From NCBI GenBank assembly GCA_025458585.1, contig JALOSD010000048.1, positions 1-16,690 on the forward strand: a stretch of 16,690 nucleotides of DNA, written 5' to 3'. The translations under genes and the position numbers were made by a program. Under the pieces are notes generated by a model, which saw only the letters and a program-made list of their open reading frames with translations, had not been told where the DNA came from and ran no database searches. Positions within the stretch are counted from its first letter, which is position 1. Every line of letters starts with the position of its first letter. The DNA is from Burkholderiaceae bacterium (lineage in GTDB: Bacteria; Pseudomonadota; Gammaproteobacteria; Burkholderiales; Burkholderiaceae_C). Shown here in pieces: positions 8,208-16,281 of this stretch.

Positions 8208-9665
8208 TCAGGCGTGCGCCGGCAGCGGCACCGGTGCGACGGCAGGCTTGCTGCTCCTGACGGTCATGTAGGTGTTCCACGCCATGATCAGCATGCCGCT
8301 CAGGTACAGCACGCCGCCGCCGAAGCGGATCACGTAGAACGGATAGGTGGCCTTCACGCTCTCGACGAAGCTGTAGACGAGCGTGCCGTCGGGGTTGACC
8401 GCGCGCCACATGAGGCCCTGCATCACGCCGGCGATCCACATCGCGGCGATGTAGAGCACGATGCCGATCGTGGCGATCCAGAAGTGCAGCTCGATCGCCT
8501 TCGTGCTGTACATGCTCTTCTTGCCGTACATGCGCGGGATCAGGTGGTACATCGCGCCCATCGAGATCAGGCCCACCCAGCCGAGCGCACCCGAGTGCAC
8601 GTGGCCGACCGTCCAGTCCGTGTAGTGCGACAGCGCGTTGACCGTCTTGATCGACATCATCGGCCCTTCGAAGGTCGACATGCCGTAGAAGGACAGGCTG
8701 ACGATCAGGAACTTCAGGATCGGGTCGTCACGCAGCTTGTGCCACGCGCCCGACAGCGTCATGATCCCGTTGATCATGCCGCCCCAGCTCGGCGCCAGCA
8801 GCACGAGCGAGAACACCATGCCGACCGACTGCGTCCAGTCCGGCAGCGCGGTGTAGTGCAGGTGGTGCGGACCGGCCCACATGTAGGTGAAGATCAGCGC
8901 CCAGAAGTGCACGATCGACAGCCGGTAGCTGTAGACCGGACGCTCGGCCTGCTTCGGGATGTAGTAATACATCATCCCGAGGAAGCCCGCGGTGAGGAAG
9001 AAGCCCACCGCGTTGTGGCCGTACCACCACTGGATCATCGCGTCCTGCACGCCGGCATAGGCGGAGTAGCTCTTCATCCCGCTCCACGGGATGGCCGCGC
9101 TGTTGACGATGTGCAGCAGCGCCACCGCGAGGATGAAGGCGCCGAAGAACCAGTTGGCGACGTAGATGTGGCGCACCTTGCGGATGCCCACCGTACCGAA
9201 GAAGACGACCGCGTAGGCGACCCAGACGACAGCGATCAGGATGTCGATCGGCCACTCGAGTTCGGCGTACTCCTTCGCCTGCGTGAAGCCCAGCGGCAGC
9301 GTCACCGCAGCGAGGACGATCACCAGCTGCCAGCCCCAGAACGTGAACTTGGCCAGCGCCGGGGCGAACAGCGGCGTCTGGCAGGTGCGCTGCACGACGT
9401 GGTAGCTGGTGGCGAACAGCGCACAGCCACCGAACGCGAAGATCACCGCGTTCGTGTGCAGCGGGCGCAGCCGCCCGTAGCTCAGCCACGGGATGCCGAG
9501 GTTCAGCTCGGGCCAGGCGAGCTGGGCGGCGATGATCACGCCCACCAGCATGCCGACCACGCCCCACACCACCGTCATGATCGCGAACGCGCGCACGACC
9601 CAGTCGTCGTACACCCGCCCCGACGATGCCGCGCGTGTGGCAGCGGACGTTGCAGCGATTGCCAT
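8208..9665 (-). CDS. ccoN: cbb3 oxidase catalytic subunit I
   Basis: CcoN is the membrane heme-copper subunit that reduces oxygen and pumps protons with high oxygen affinity. The 485 residues form about 12 helices. By alignment with Pseudomonas stutzeri CcoN, with a constant offset of 10, the ligands are present: H70 and H357 for heme b, H355 for heme b3 (VGHVHSG), CuB ligands H217 (WWYGHNAV), H267 and H268 (GPHHLH), and cross-linked Y261 in YMWAGPHH. I chose ATG 9665 (MAIAATSA) because AAGGAG lies 8 nt upstream; the longer frame to 9686 adds seven unlikely residues. It follows ccoS by 30 nt. All catalytic residues are intact. Confidence 0.97.
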   Translation of the reverse strand: MAIAATSAATRAASSGRVYDDWVVRAFAIMTVVWGVVGMLVGVIIAAQLAWPELNLGIPWLSYGRLRPLHTNAVIFAFGGCALFATSYHVVQRTCQTPLFAPALAKFTFWGWQLVIVLAAVTLPLGFTQAKEYAELEWPIDILIAVVWVAYAVVFFGTVGIRKVRHIYVANWFFGAFILAVALLHIVNSAAIPWSGMKSYSAYAGVQDAMIQWWYGHNAVGFFLTAGFLGMMYYYIPKQAERPVYSYRLSIVHFWALIFTYMWAGPHHLHYTALPDWTQSVGMVFSLVLLAPSWGGMINGIMTLSGAWHKLRDDPILKFLIVSLSFYGMSTFEGPMMSIKTVNALSHYTDWTVGHVHSGALGWVGLISMGAMYHLIPRMYGKKSMYSTKAIELHFWIATIGIVLYIAAMWIAGVMQGLMWRAVNPDGTLVYSFVESVKATYPFYVIRFGGGVLYLSGMLIMAWNTYMTVRSSKPAVAPVPLPAHA

Positions 9666-9695
9666 CCGGTTTCTCCTTCCTTCCAATGACCCAGT

Positions 9696-9896
9696 TCAAG
9701 TTTGTGCGGATTGTTCTGGAGCCGCCCGCTTCGAGGCTTGATCCGCGTCAACCACCGTCGTGTCGGGGCCGAGGATGCGCTCGCCCTCGTCGTCCAGATC
9801 GTCGAACTGCCCGCTGTGCAGCGCCCAGCCGAAGACGGCAATGATCGCGAGCACGAGCACCGCCGACAGCGGGATCAGCAGGTAGAGGATGTCCAT
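9696..9896 (-). CDS. ccoS: cbb3 oxidase maturation protein CcoS
   Basis: A 66-residue protein with one N-terminal membrane helix (residues 2-27, ILYLLIPLSAVLVLAIIAVF) followed by WALHSGQFDDLDDEGERIL. The G-Q-[FY]-D-D-L-[DE] stretch is the CcoS hallmark. In studied relatives CcoS is needed to insert heme and copper into CcoN. It starts 27 nt after the ccoI stop and ends 30 nt before ccoN, consistent with cotranscription. The tail after residue 45 is variable and polar, as is usual. Confidence 0.93.
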   Translation of the reverse strand: MDILYLLIPLSAVLVLAIIAVFGWALHSGQFDDLDDEGERILGPDTTVVDADQASKRAAPEQSAQT

Positions 9897-9923
9897 GCGC
9901 GATGCTCGCCCGTCAGTCGCGCG

Positions 9924-12191
9924 TCAGCCCCGCGTGAGGCGCATCGAGTTGCCGACGACGAGCAGCGAGCTCAACGCCATGCCCAGGCCCGCCGCCCACG
10001 GCGGCAGGTAGCCCATCAGCGCCAGCGGGATGCACGACGCGTTGTAGAGCGCGGCCCAGACGATGTTCTGCCGCACGACGCGCATCGTGCGCTGCGCCAG
10101 CCGGCGCGCGTGCGCGAGGCTCGCCAGGCGGTTGCCGACGACGATCGCGTCGGCCGTCGCGCGCGCCACCAGCGCGCCCTGCCCCATCGCGAACGAGACG
10201 TCGGCCTGCGCGAGCACCGGCGCGTCGTTGACGCCGTCACCGACCATCGCGACGCGCTCGCCGCCGGCCTGCGCGGCGCGCACCGCGGCGAGCTTGTCCT
10301 GCGGGCGCGCGGCGGCCTGCACCGGCAGCTCGACGCCCTGCTCGGCGAGCCGCGCGGCGAGCCGCTCGACGCGCACCGACGCGTCGCCCGACAGCAGCCG
10401 CACCTGCACGCCGTCGGCGATCAGTTCGCGCAGCGTCGCTGCGGCGTCGTCGCGCAGGCGCTCGTCGAACTCGAAGCCGACGAGTGCCCGCCCGCGCGGG
10501 CCGAACGCGAGCTGCAGGCCCGCCTGGCCGCCCTCGGCGGCGTCGTCGCCCCCCACGCCGACCCACGACGGACGGCCGAGCCGCCAGCGGACGCCGCCGT
10601 CGTCGACCGCTTCGAGACCCAGCCCGGGCCGCTCGACCACGTCGTGCCAGCGCCACGGCACCTCGCCCGTCGTGGCGTCGACGAGCGCGCGCGACAGCGG
10701 GTGTGTCGAGTTGGCGGCGAGCGCCGCCGCGGCGCGCTGCAGCGTCGGCGCATCGAGCTCGGACGGCGCCAGCACCTGCGTCGCGTGCCATTGCAGCCGG
10801 TCCTCGGTCAGCGTGCCCGTCTTGTCGACGAACAGCTGGCGCAGCTGCGCCAGCGGCTCGAGCGCGTCGAGGCGGCGGATCAGCACGCCGCGCCGCGCGA
10901 GCGCTCCGGCCGCCGCGGTCATCGCCGACGGCGCCGCCAGCGACAGCGCGCACGGGCACGTGACGATCAGCACCGACACCGCGACCCACACCGCGCGCGA
11001 CGGCTCGATCACGCTCCACGCCGCCGCCGCGCCGCCGGCGAGCAGCAGCACGGCCCACAGGAAAGGCGTCGCCCAGCGGTCGGCGATGCGCGCGAGCGCC
11101 GGGCGCTGCGTCAGCGCCTGCTGCATCAGCGCGACGATCGCCTCGTAGCGCGTATCGGCGCCGACGCGCTCGACCGTCATGCGCACCGGCGCGCCGGCAT
11201 TCAGGCTGCCGGCGACGACGTCATCGCCCGCCGCCTTCGCCACCGGCGTCGACTCGCCGGTCAGCAACGCCTCGTCGGCGGCGGTCGGGCCGTCGAGCAG
11301 CGTGCCGTCGGCCGGGAACGCCTCGCCGAGCGGCACCTGCACGCGGTCACCCGGGCGCAGCGCCTGCACCTCGACGCGTTCGGTGCTTCCGTCGGCCGCG
11401 AGCCGCAGCGCGGTGCGCGGCATCGCCGCGAGCGCCGACTCGAGCGTCGCCGCCGCGCGGTGGCGCGCGCGCATCTCGAGCCAGCGCCCGGCGAGCAGGA
11501 AGGCGACGAACATCGTCAGCGAGTCGAAGTAGACCTCGTCGCCGAACAGGCCGCCGGGGGCGAACGTGGCGCCGGTGCTGGCGACGAACGTGACCGCCAC
11601 GCCGAGCGCCACCGGCACGTCCATGCCGATGCGCCGGGTTCTGATGGCACGCCACGCGCCGGCGAAGAACGGCGCCGCCGACCACCACACGACCGGGATG
11701 CTCAGCACCCACGCGCCCCAGTTCAGCAGCTGCCGCAGGTCGTCGGGCAGCTCGCCGGGTGCGGCGATGTAGCTCGGCCACGCGAGCATCATCACCTGCA
11801 TCATGCAGAACCAGGCAACGAAGAGGCGCCACAGCGCCTGCCGGCTCTCGGTGCGGCGCAGCGCCGCAGCCGGGGCCGCCGCGTCGGGCGCGGCGTCGTA
11901 GCCGGCACGGCGGATCGCGGCGATCAGCTCGGGCAGCGCGGTGCGCGCCGGGTCGAAGTGGACCGTCGCGCGCTCGGCGGAGGCGCTCACGCGCGCGTCG
12001 CGTACGCCGTCGACCTGCAGCAGCGCGGCCTCGATCACCCCCGAGCACGCGGCGCAGTACATGCCGCAAACGCGAAGCGTCGCATCACCCGCAGCCGACA
12101 CCTCGGTTGGCGCGTCTATCGGCGCGGGCGACACCTCGACTGCCGGCGAACGGGCGTCGTCGGCGCGCAGAACGGCGGCGGGCGGGGTCAT
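9924..12191 (-). CDS. ccoI: copper-translocating P1B-type ATPase of the cbb3 locus
   Basis: CcoI moves copper across the inner membrane for assembly of the oxidase CuB centre, using ATP. Domain order over 755 residues: a leader, an N-terminal heavy-metal-associated domain (about 38-100, CGMYCAAC with C46/C49), membrane helices, the actuator domain with TGES (311-314), the metal-site motif CPC (412-414), the phosphorylation motif DKTGT (D456), the N-domain HP (497-498), and GDGVNDAP (651-658). WFCMMQVMMLAWPSY in the first helices is typical of CcoI rather than CopA. It is the first gene of the operon, 27 nt ahead of ccoS. An FNR-type box is centred about 75 bp upstream of ATG 12191; no strong Shine-Dalgarno is seen. 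Confidence 0.95.
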   Translation of the reverse strand: MTPPAAVLRADDARSPAVEVSPAPIDAPTEVSAAGDATLRVCGMYCAACSGVIEAALLQVDGVRDARVSASAERATVHFDPARTALPELIAAIRRAGYDAAPDAAAPAAALRRTESRQALWRLFVAWFCMMQVMMLAWPSYIAAPGELPDDLRQLLNWGAWVLSIPVVWWSAAPFFAGAWRAIRTRRIGMDVPVALGVAVTFVASTGATFAPGGLFGDEVYFDSLTMFVAFLLAGRWLEMRARHRAAATLESALAAMPRTALRLAADGSTERVEVQALRPGDRVQVPLGEAFPADGTLLDGPTAADEALLTGESTPVAKAAGDDVVAGSLNAGAPVRMTVERVGADTRYEAIVALMQQALTQRPALARIADRWATPFLWAVLLLAGGAAAAWSVIEPSRAVWVAVSVLIVTCPCALSLAAPSAMTAAAGALARRGVLIRRLDALEPLAQLRQLFVDKTGTLTEDRLQWHATQVLAPSELDAPTLQRAAAALAANSTHPLSRALVDATTGEVPWRWHDVVERPGLGLEAVDDGGVRWRLGRPSWVGVGGDDAAEGGQAGLQLAFGPRGRALVGFEFDERLRDDAAATLRELIADGVQVRLLSGDASVRVERLAARLAEQGVELPVQAAARPQDKLAAVRAAQAGGERVAMVGDGVNDAPVLAQADVSFAMGQGALVARATADAIVVGNRLASLAHARRLAQRTMRVVRQNIVWAALYNASCIPLALMGYLPPWAAGLGMALSSLLVVGNSMRLTRG

Positions 12192-12232
12192 CGGTTACAA
12201 CACGGTTGCGGCCACGGCCGCCGAACCCGAAC

Positions 12233-12238
12233 ACTGTA
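12233..12238 (-). promoter_or_regulatory. candidate -10 of the ccoI-S-N-O-Q-P operon promoter
   Basis: TACAGT on the minus strand matches TATAAT at 4 of 6 positions. It begins 28.5 bp from the centre of the FNR-type box at 12260-12273, predicting a start near 12225 and a 34-nt leader for ccoI. The same spacing is seen at hemN. This is inferred from sequence only. Confidence 0.4.
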
Positions 12239-12259
12239 AACCCCACCCCGTTTCCGGAC

Positions 12260-12273
12260 ATGATCTACATCAA
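12260..12273. promoter_or_regulatory. FNR-type palindrome upstream of ccoI, overlapping the DUF192 start
   Basis: On the minus strand TTGAT-GTAG-ATCAT matches TTGAT-N4-ATCAA at 9 of 10 positions. Its centre (12266.5) would be at -41.5 from a start at 12225, the class II position for FNR activation of ccoI and the operon behind it. The site coincides with the first codons (ATG ATC TAC ATC AA) of the divergent DUF192 gene, so bound Fnr could also hinder that gene. Confidence 0.6.
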
Positions 12274-12754
12274 GCGCACCCCTCGTCGTCGTCCCGTGGC
12301 CCGGGGGTGGTCGTGGGGGCGGCTGGGGTTCGCGCTGCTGTGGCTGGCAGGCATGGCGTCGGCATCAGCGCAGGAACCGCAGCGGCTGCCGACCGCCACG
12401 CTGACGGCGGGCATGCACAACATCGTCGCGATGGTCGCGCAGACGCCGGAGCAGCGCGCCGTCGGCCTGATGCACCGGCGCGAGATGGCGACCCACGAGG
12501 GCATGCTGTTCGTGTTCGAGCAGCCGGCGACGCAGTGCTTCTGGATGAAGAACACGCTGCTGCCGCTGACGATCGCCTTCCTCGCCGACGACGGCACGAT
12601 CGTCAACCTCGCCGACATGCAGCCGCAGTCGCTCGACTCGCACTGCTCGGCGAAGCCCGTGCGCTACGCGCTCGAGATGAACCAGGGCTGGTTCGCGCGC
12701 CGCGCGATCAAGGCTGGCGCCCGCCTCGCCGGCGGGCCGTTCGCCGCGCGCTGA
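12260..12754 (+). CDS. exported DUF192 family protein
   Basis: A 164-residue protein with a Sec-type signal peptide: basic n-region (KRTPRRRPVARG), hydrophobic core (GFALLWLAGMAS) and a predicted cleavage after ASA at about residue 37. The remainder matches DUF192 (PF02643): QTPEQRAVGLMHRREM, EGMLFVFEQPATQCFWMKNT, PLTIAFLADDGTIVNL and YALEMNQGWF. DUF192 proteins have no settled function. ATG 12260 has only a weak upstream CCGGA and overlaps an FNR-type palindrome; GTG 12296 is an alternative that would shorten the n-region to two basic residues. It diverges from ccoI and converges on sodB, and no partnership is evident. Confidence 0.88.
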   Translation: MIYIKRTPRRRPVARGWSWGRLGFALLWLAGMASASAQEPQRLPTATLTAGMHNIVAMVAQTPEQRAVGLMHRREMATHEGMLFVFEQPATQCFWMKNTLLPLTIAFLADDGTIVNLADMQPQSLDSHCSAKPVRYALEMNQGWFARRAIKAGARLAGGPFAAR

Positions 12755-12771
12755 CGGCGCGACGCCCCAAG

Positions 12772-12795
12772 AAAAACGCCGGCTCGCGCCGGCGT
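12772..12795 (-). terminator. intrinsic terminator of sodB
   Basis: An 8-bp perfect stem (ACGCCGGC 12776-12783, GCCGGCGT 12788-12795) has a 4-nt loop. On the minus strand it is followed by a T-run from the A-tract at 12772-12776, about 25 nt beyond the sodB stop. The U-tract orientation shows it serves sodB; it also separates sodB from the converging DUF192 gene. Confidence 0.85.
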
Positions 12796-12819
12796 CGTTC
12801 ATCGGGTGGCCCGGCCTGC

Positions 12820-13401
12820 TCAGCCGAAGTTCTTCTGCACGAAGTCCCAGTTCACGAGCTTGTCGAGGAAGGTCTCGACGAACTTCTGGCGCAGGTTGCG
12901 GTAGTCGATGTAGTAGGCGTGCTCCCACACGTCGACCGTCAGCAGCGGCGTGTCGCCGGTCGTCAGCGGCGTGCCGGCCGCGCCCATGTTGACGATGTCG
13001 AGGCTGCCGTCGGCCTTCTTGACGAGCCAGGTCCAGCCCGAGCCGAAGTTGCCGACCGCGCTCTTGACGAAGGCCTCGCGGAAGGCGGCATGGCTGCCCC
13101 ACTTGGCGGCGATCGCAGCCGCCAGCGAGCCGCCGGGCTCGCCGCCGCCGTTGGGCTTCATGCAGTGCCAGAAGAACGTATGGTTCCAGATCTGCGCGGC
13201 GTTGTTGTAGACGCCGCCGGTGGACTTCTTCACGATCTCCTCGAGCGTCATCGACTCGAACTCGGTGCCCTTCTGCAGGTTGTTCAGGTTGACGACGTAG
13301 GCGTTGTGGTGCTTGCCGTGGTGGTACTCGAGCGTCTCGCGGCTGTAGTGCGGCGCCAGGGCGTCGATCGGGTACGGCAGCGGCGGCAGCGTGTGTTCCA
13401 T
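12820..13401 (-). CDS. sodB: iron superoxide dismutase
   Basis: Dismutates superoxide to oxygen and peroxide in the cytosol. The 193 residues equal the length of E. coli SodB and keep all four metal ligands at the same numbers: H27 (LEYHHGKHH), H74 (IWNHTFFWH), D157 and H161 (DVWEHAYYIDY). Q70 in NNAAQIWNH and FGSGWTWLV are the iron-type rather than manganese-type pattern. AGGA precedes ATG 13401 by 5 nt. It appears monocistronic, with its own candidate promoter (TAGAAT at 13438-13443) and a strong terminator. Confidence 0.97.
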   Translation of the reverse strand: MEHTLPPLPYPIDALAPHYSRETLEYHHGKHHNAYVVNLNNLQKGTEFESMTLEEIVKKSTGGVYNNAAQIWNHTFFWHCMKPNGGGEPGGSLAAAIAAKWGSHAAFREAFVKSAVGNFGSGWTWLVKKADGSLDIVNMGAAGTPLTTGDTPLLTVDVWEHAYYIDYRNLRQKFVETFLDKLVNWDFVQKNFG

Positions 13402-13437
13402 GCGGATCCTCGTGTGTCGGGTTGGGCAAGAGGACGG

Positions 13438-13443
13438 ATTCTA
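13438..13443 (-). promoter_or_regulatory. candidate -10 element for sodB
   Basis: TAGAAT on the minus strand is followed by CC, identical to the octamer upstream of icd, and would give a leader of about 30 nt. A weak TTCACG lies 19 bp upstream. No FNR- or Fur-like site is evident here by eye. Confidence 0.35.
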
Positions 13444-13525
13444 GGCAGCGCCACCGTGCCGGCGTGAAGCCGCCGACGATGGCCCTGCCCGGCTCACCGG
13501 CTCGCGGCCCTCGCCGCCGGCGGCG

Positions 13526-14851
13526 TCAGCCGTCACCGCCGGCGCGCGGCGCGGGCCGCACCGACAGCACCTGCGCGCTCGCCTCGCCGTCGGCCCACAC
13601 CGCGTGCACGCGCTGGCCGGGCGCGAGGCTGGACACCGAGACGATCGGGCGCTGCGCCTCGTCGGTGACCCAGGCGTAGCCGCGCGCGAGCACCTGCCTC
13701 GGATCGAGCGCCGCGACCCGGGCCTGCAACGCGTCGACGGTGGCGGCCTGCCGCGACAGCCGCGTCGCCGCCGCCGTGCGCAGGCGCGCCGCGAGCCACG
13801 GCAGCTGCGTCCGGGCGCGCTCGAGCGCGTGGCGCAGCGCGGCCTGCGCGCGCTGCTCGGCGAGCGCGAGCCGTTGCCGGTGCGCCGCGAGCACGGCCGA
13901 CGGCCGCGCGAGCTGCAGCGCACGCTGGTCGAGCCGCTGCGCCTGCTGCTCGAGCGCGCGCTGCATCGGCCGGCGCAGCCGCTGCGCGAGCGCCGCGAGC
14001 GCGTCAAGCGCCTCGCGCTGCGACGGCGCCGCGAGTTCGGCGGCGGCGGTCGGCGTCGGCGCGCGCAGGTCGGCGGCGAAGTCGGCAAGCGTCACGTCGG
14101 TCTCGTGGCCGACGCCGCAGATCACCGGGATCGGCGACGCCGCGACCGCACGCACCACGCGCTCGTCGTTGAACGCCCACAGGTCCTCCAGCGAGCCGCC
14201 GCCGCGGCAGACGAGCAGCGTGTCGACCTCGCGCCGCCGCCCGGCGGTGGCGATCGCGTCGACGAGCGCCGCCGGCGCCTCGGCGCCCTGCACGAGGCTC
14301 GGGTAGACGACGACGCGCACCTGCGGCGCGCGGCGCGCGAGCGTCGTCAGCACGTCGTGCAACGCCGCCGCGCCGAGCGAGGTGACGACGCCGAGCGTCA
14401 CCGGAAACGCGGCGACCGGGCGCTTGCGCGCGGCGTCGAACAGCCCCTCGGCGTCGAGCTTCGCCTTCAGGCGCAGGAACTGCTCGAACAGCGTGCCTTC
14501 GCCGAGCGGGCGCATCGACTCGACGACCATCTGCAATTCGCCGCGCGCCTCGTAGACGCCCAGGCGCCCGCGCAGCTCGACCTGCTGCCCGTCGCGCGGC
14601 GCGAAGTCGAGCAGCGCGGCGGCGCGGCGGAACATCGCGCAGCGCAGCGTCGCGGCGCCGCCGTCGGCGTCCTTCAGCGCGAAGTAGCAGTGGCCGCTCG
14701 CGGCGCGCGTGAAGCCCGACAACTCGCCGGCAACCGTCACCGCGCCGAAGCGCGCCGCGAGCGTGTCGCCGACGGCCAGCAGCAGCGCCCCGACGCTCCA
14801 GCGCTGGCTGCGCGAAGCGATGCCGAGGGTCGACGACGGGGCCTCAGCCAA
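13526..14851 (-). CDS. xseA: exodeoxyribonuclease VII large subunit
   Basis: The XseA subunit, with XseB, degrades single-stranded DNA to oligonucleotides. The sequence has the N-terminal OB-fold (VAGELSGFTRAASGHCYFAL, LRCAMFRR), the catalytic core (GVVTSLGAAALHDVL, CRGGGSLEDLW, VCGVGHETDVTLADFAADLR-type segment), a long Arg/Ala/Gln-rich coiled coil (about residues 260-370), and the C-terminal ARGYAWVTD segment. I prefer TTG 14851 (GGGGGAG just upstream; protein begins AEAPSSTLGIASRSQ), giving 441 residues against 456 in E. coli. The in-frame GTG at 14920 would add 23 residues that do not look like the family. xseB is not in the window. Confidence 0.93.
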   Translation of the reverse strand: MAEAPSSTLGIASRSQRWSVGALLLAVGDTLAARFGAVTVAGELSGFTRAASGHCYFALKDADGGAATLRCAMFRRAAALLDFAPRDGQQVELRGRLGVYEARGELQMVVESMRPLGEGTLFEQFLRLKAKLDAEGLFDAARKRPVAAFPVTLGVVTSLGAAALHDVLTTLARRAPQVRVVVYPSLVQGAEAPAALVDAIATAGRRREVDTLLVCRGGGSLEDLWAFNDERVVRAVAASPIPVICGVGHETDVTLADFAADLRAPTPTAAAELAAPSQREALDALAALAQRLRRPMQRALEQQAQRLDQRALQLARPSAVLAAHRQRLALAEQRAQAALRHALERARTQLPWLAARLRTAAATRLSRQAATVDALQARVAALDPRQVLARGYAWVTDEAQRPIVSVSSLAPGQRVHAVWADGEASAQVLSVRPAPRAGGDG

Positions 14852-15193
14852 CGCGCTCCCCCGGCAGCAGGCCGCGCGGGAACTCCACAGTCGCGCGACC
14901 GCGCGGCGAACCCACGACACCCCCTGTCACGACGCTGTCATTTCGGTGCAAGTGACTGTCAGACAAAGGATTTTCAATGCTCAAGTTTCGGGCAAACCGT
15001 TTCCGGCCCAGTCAATGCGCGGCTTTGCGGCGCCGGATCGTGGGTTACCCACAAGGTTGTCCACAGACTCGGTGGATTGCGCCAGGAAACCCGGCCAGTT
15101 GCGCGACGAGGGCCGCTGCCGTGGCGGACATAATCGCGCGCGCAGACCCCCAGAAGAACGACGCGGTGCTTGCCACCGCCCACGAGGACGCCG
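14852..15193. other. intergenic region between divergent xseA and exbB
   Basis: About 340 nt without a supportable gene. It contains two tandem DnaA-box-like 9-mers, TTACCCACA (15045-15053) and TTGTCCACA (15057-15065), each one mismatch from TTATNCACA, and a possible plus-strand -10. It should hold both divergent promoters. No tRNA, hairpin with T-tract or repeat was seen. Confidence 0.5.
15129..15134 (+). promoter_or_regulatory. weak candidate -10 for exbB
   Basis: CATAAT matches TATAAT at 5 of 6 positions and would give a leader of about 53 nt. There is no recognisable -35 at normal spacing, so support is weak. Confidence 0.25.
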
Positions 15194-15832
15194 TTGATTT
15201 CGATCATACAAGCCGCCGGCTGGCCGATCTGGCCGCTGATCGCCTGCTCGATCGTCGCGCTGGCGCTGATCGTCGAGCGCCTGCTGACGTTGCGCTACAG
15301 CCGCATCGTGCCGTCCAGCCTCGTCGACGAGGTGATGTCGGTGACGCGCGCGAGCCTGCCGGGCGCCGACGTCGTCAACAAGCTCGCCGCCAGCTCGGCG
15401 CTCGGCCAGGTGCTCGCCGCCGGCCTGAAGAGCGTGATCGCCGAGCCGCGCATTACCGAAGAGGCGCTGCGCCAGTCGTTCGAGAACGCCGGCCGGCGCG
15501 CCGTGCACGGCCTCGAGCGCTACCTGAACACGCTCGGCAGCATCGCCACCGCGGCGCCGCTGCTCGGCCTGCTCGGCACCGTCGTCGGCATGATCGAGAT
15601 CTTCGCCGCCCAGGGCCCGACCGGCGCGGCCGCGAACCCCGAACAGCTCGCACGCGGCATCTCGATCGCGCTGTACAACACGGCGTTCGGGCTGATCGTG
15701 GCGATCCCGTCGCTGATGTTCTACCGCTTCTTCCGCGGCCGCGTCGACGAGTTCACGCTCGAGATGGAGCAGGCCGCCGAGCGCCTCGTGCCGCACCTGA
15801 TGCGCTTCGCGGTGCGCACGCCGCCGCAGTGA
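15194..15832 (+). CDS. exbB: MotA/TolQ/ExbB proton channel family protein
   Basis: With ExbD it forms the inner-membrane proton channel that energises TonB-type outer-membrane transport. The 212 residues show helix 1 (about 9-30, GWPIWPLIACSIVALALIVE), a cytoplasmic loop, and two conserved helices: SIATAAPLLGLLGTVVGMIEIF and LARGISIALYNTAFGLIVAIPSLMFY, the MotA/TolQ/ExbB signature. I chose TTG 15194 (ISIIQAAGWP) because AGGA lies 5 nt before it and the family begins there; another TTG at 15170 would add eight unlikely residues. It starts a plus-strand group with exbD (13-nt gap) and lpxK. TolQ is the alternative, but no tol genes are near. Confidence 0.92.
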   Translation: MISIIQAAGWPIWPLIACSIVALALIVERLLTLRYSRIVPSSLVDEVMSVTRASLPGADVVNKLAASSALGQVLAAGLKSVIAEPRITEEALRQSFENAGRRAVHGLERYLNTLGSIATAAPLLGLLGTVVGMIEIFAAQGPTGAAANPEQLARGISIALYNTAFGLIVAIPSLMFYRFFRGRVDEFTLEMEQAAERLVPHLMRFAVRTPPQ

Positions 15833-15845
15833 AACCGCGGGCACG

Positions 15846-16268
15846 ATGAACTTCCGCCCCTACCGCCGCGACGAGCCGGAGATCAACCTGATCCCGTTCA
15901 TCGACATCCTGCTCGTCGTCCTGATCTTCGTCATGCTGACGACGACGTACTCGCGCTTCACCGAGCTGCAGCTGACCCTGCCCACCGCCGACGCCGACCG
16001 CCTCGTCGAGCGGCCGTCGGAGATCGTCGTCGCCGTCGGCGCCGACGGGCGCTACGTCGTCGACCGCCAGCCGGTCGAGGGCATGTCGGTCGAGCGCCTC
16101 GTCGCGGCGCTGAGCGCCGCGGCCCAGTCGCGCCAGGAGCCGGTGCTGATCATCAGCGCCGACGCGACCGCGGCGCACCAGTCGGTGATCAACGTGCTCG
16201 ACGCGGCGCGCCGTGCCGGCCTGACGCGGCTGACCTTCGCCGCCCAGACCGACGCCGGCGCACGCTGA
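15846..16268 (+). CDS. exbD: ExbD/TolR family biopolymer transport protein
   Basis: The partner of ExbB in the proton channel. The 140 residues begin with a short cytoplasmic segment, then INLIPFIDILLVVLIFVM, a single membrane helix with the conserved proton-path aspartate D20 (D25 in E. coli ExbD), and a periplasmic domain of normal size ending LTFAAQTDAGAR. It begins 13 nt after the exbB stop and ends 13 nt before the lpxK GTG, so all three are probably cotranscribed. The frame is intact. Confidence 0.93.
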   Translation: MNFRPYRRDEPEINLIPFIDILLVVLIFVMLTTTYSRFTELQLTLPTADADRLVERPSEIVVAVGADGRYVVDRQPVEGMSVERLVAALSAAAQSRQEPVLIISADATAAHQSVINVLDAARRAGLTRLTFAAQTDAGAR

Positions 16269-16281
16269 CGCCGCCGGCGCG

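Noticed and set aside
9686..9699. An FNR-like element (TTGAA-N4-GTCAT on the minus strand) just before ccoN
   Set aside because: It has only 7 of 10 matches and lies 27 bp from the start codon, which is too close for a class II promoter of ccoN. It also overlaps the end of ccoS.
14852..14920. An N-terminal extension of xseA from GTG 14920
   Set aside because: The added 23 residues do not resemble the family start. TTG 14851 has a purine-rich Shine-Dalgarno and gives normal length.
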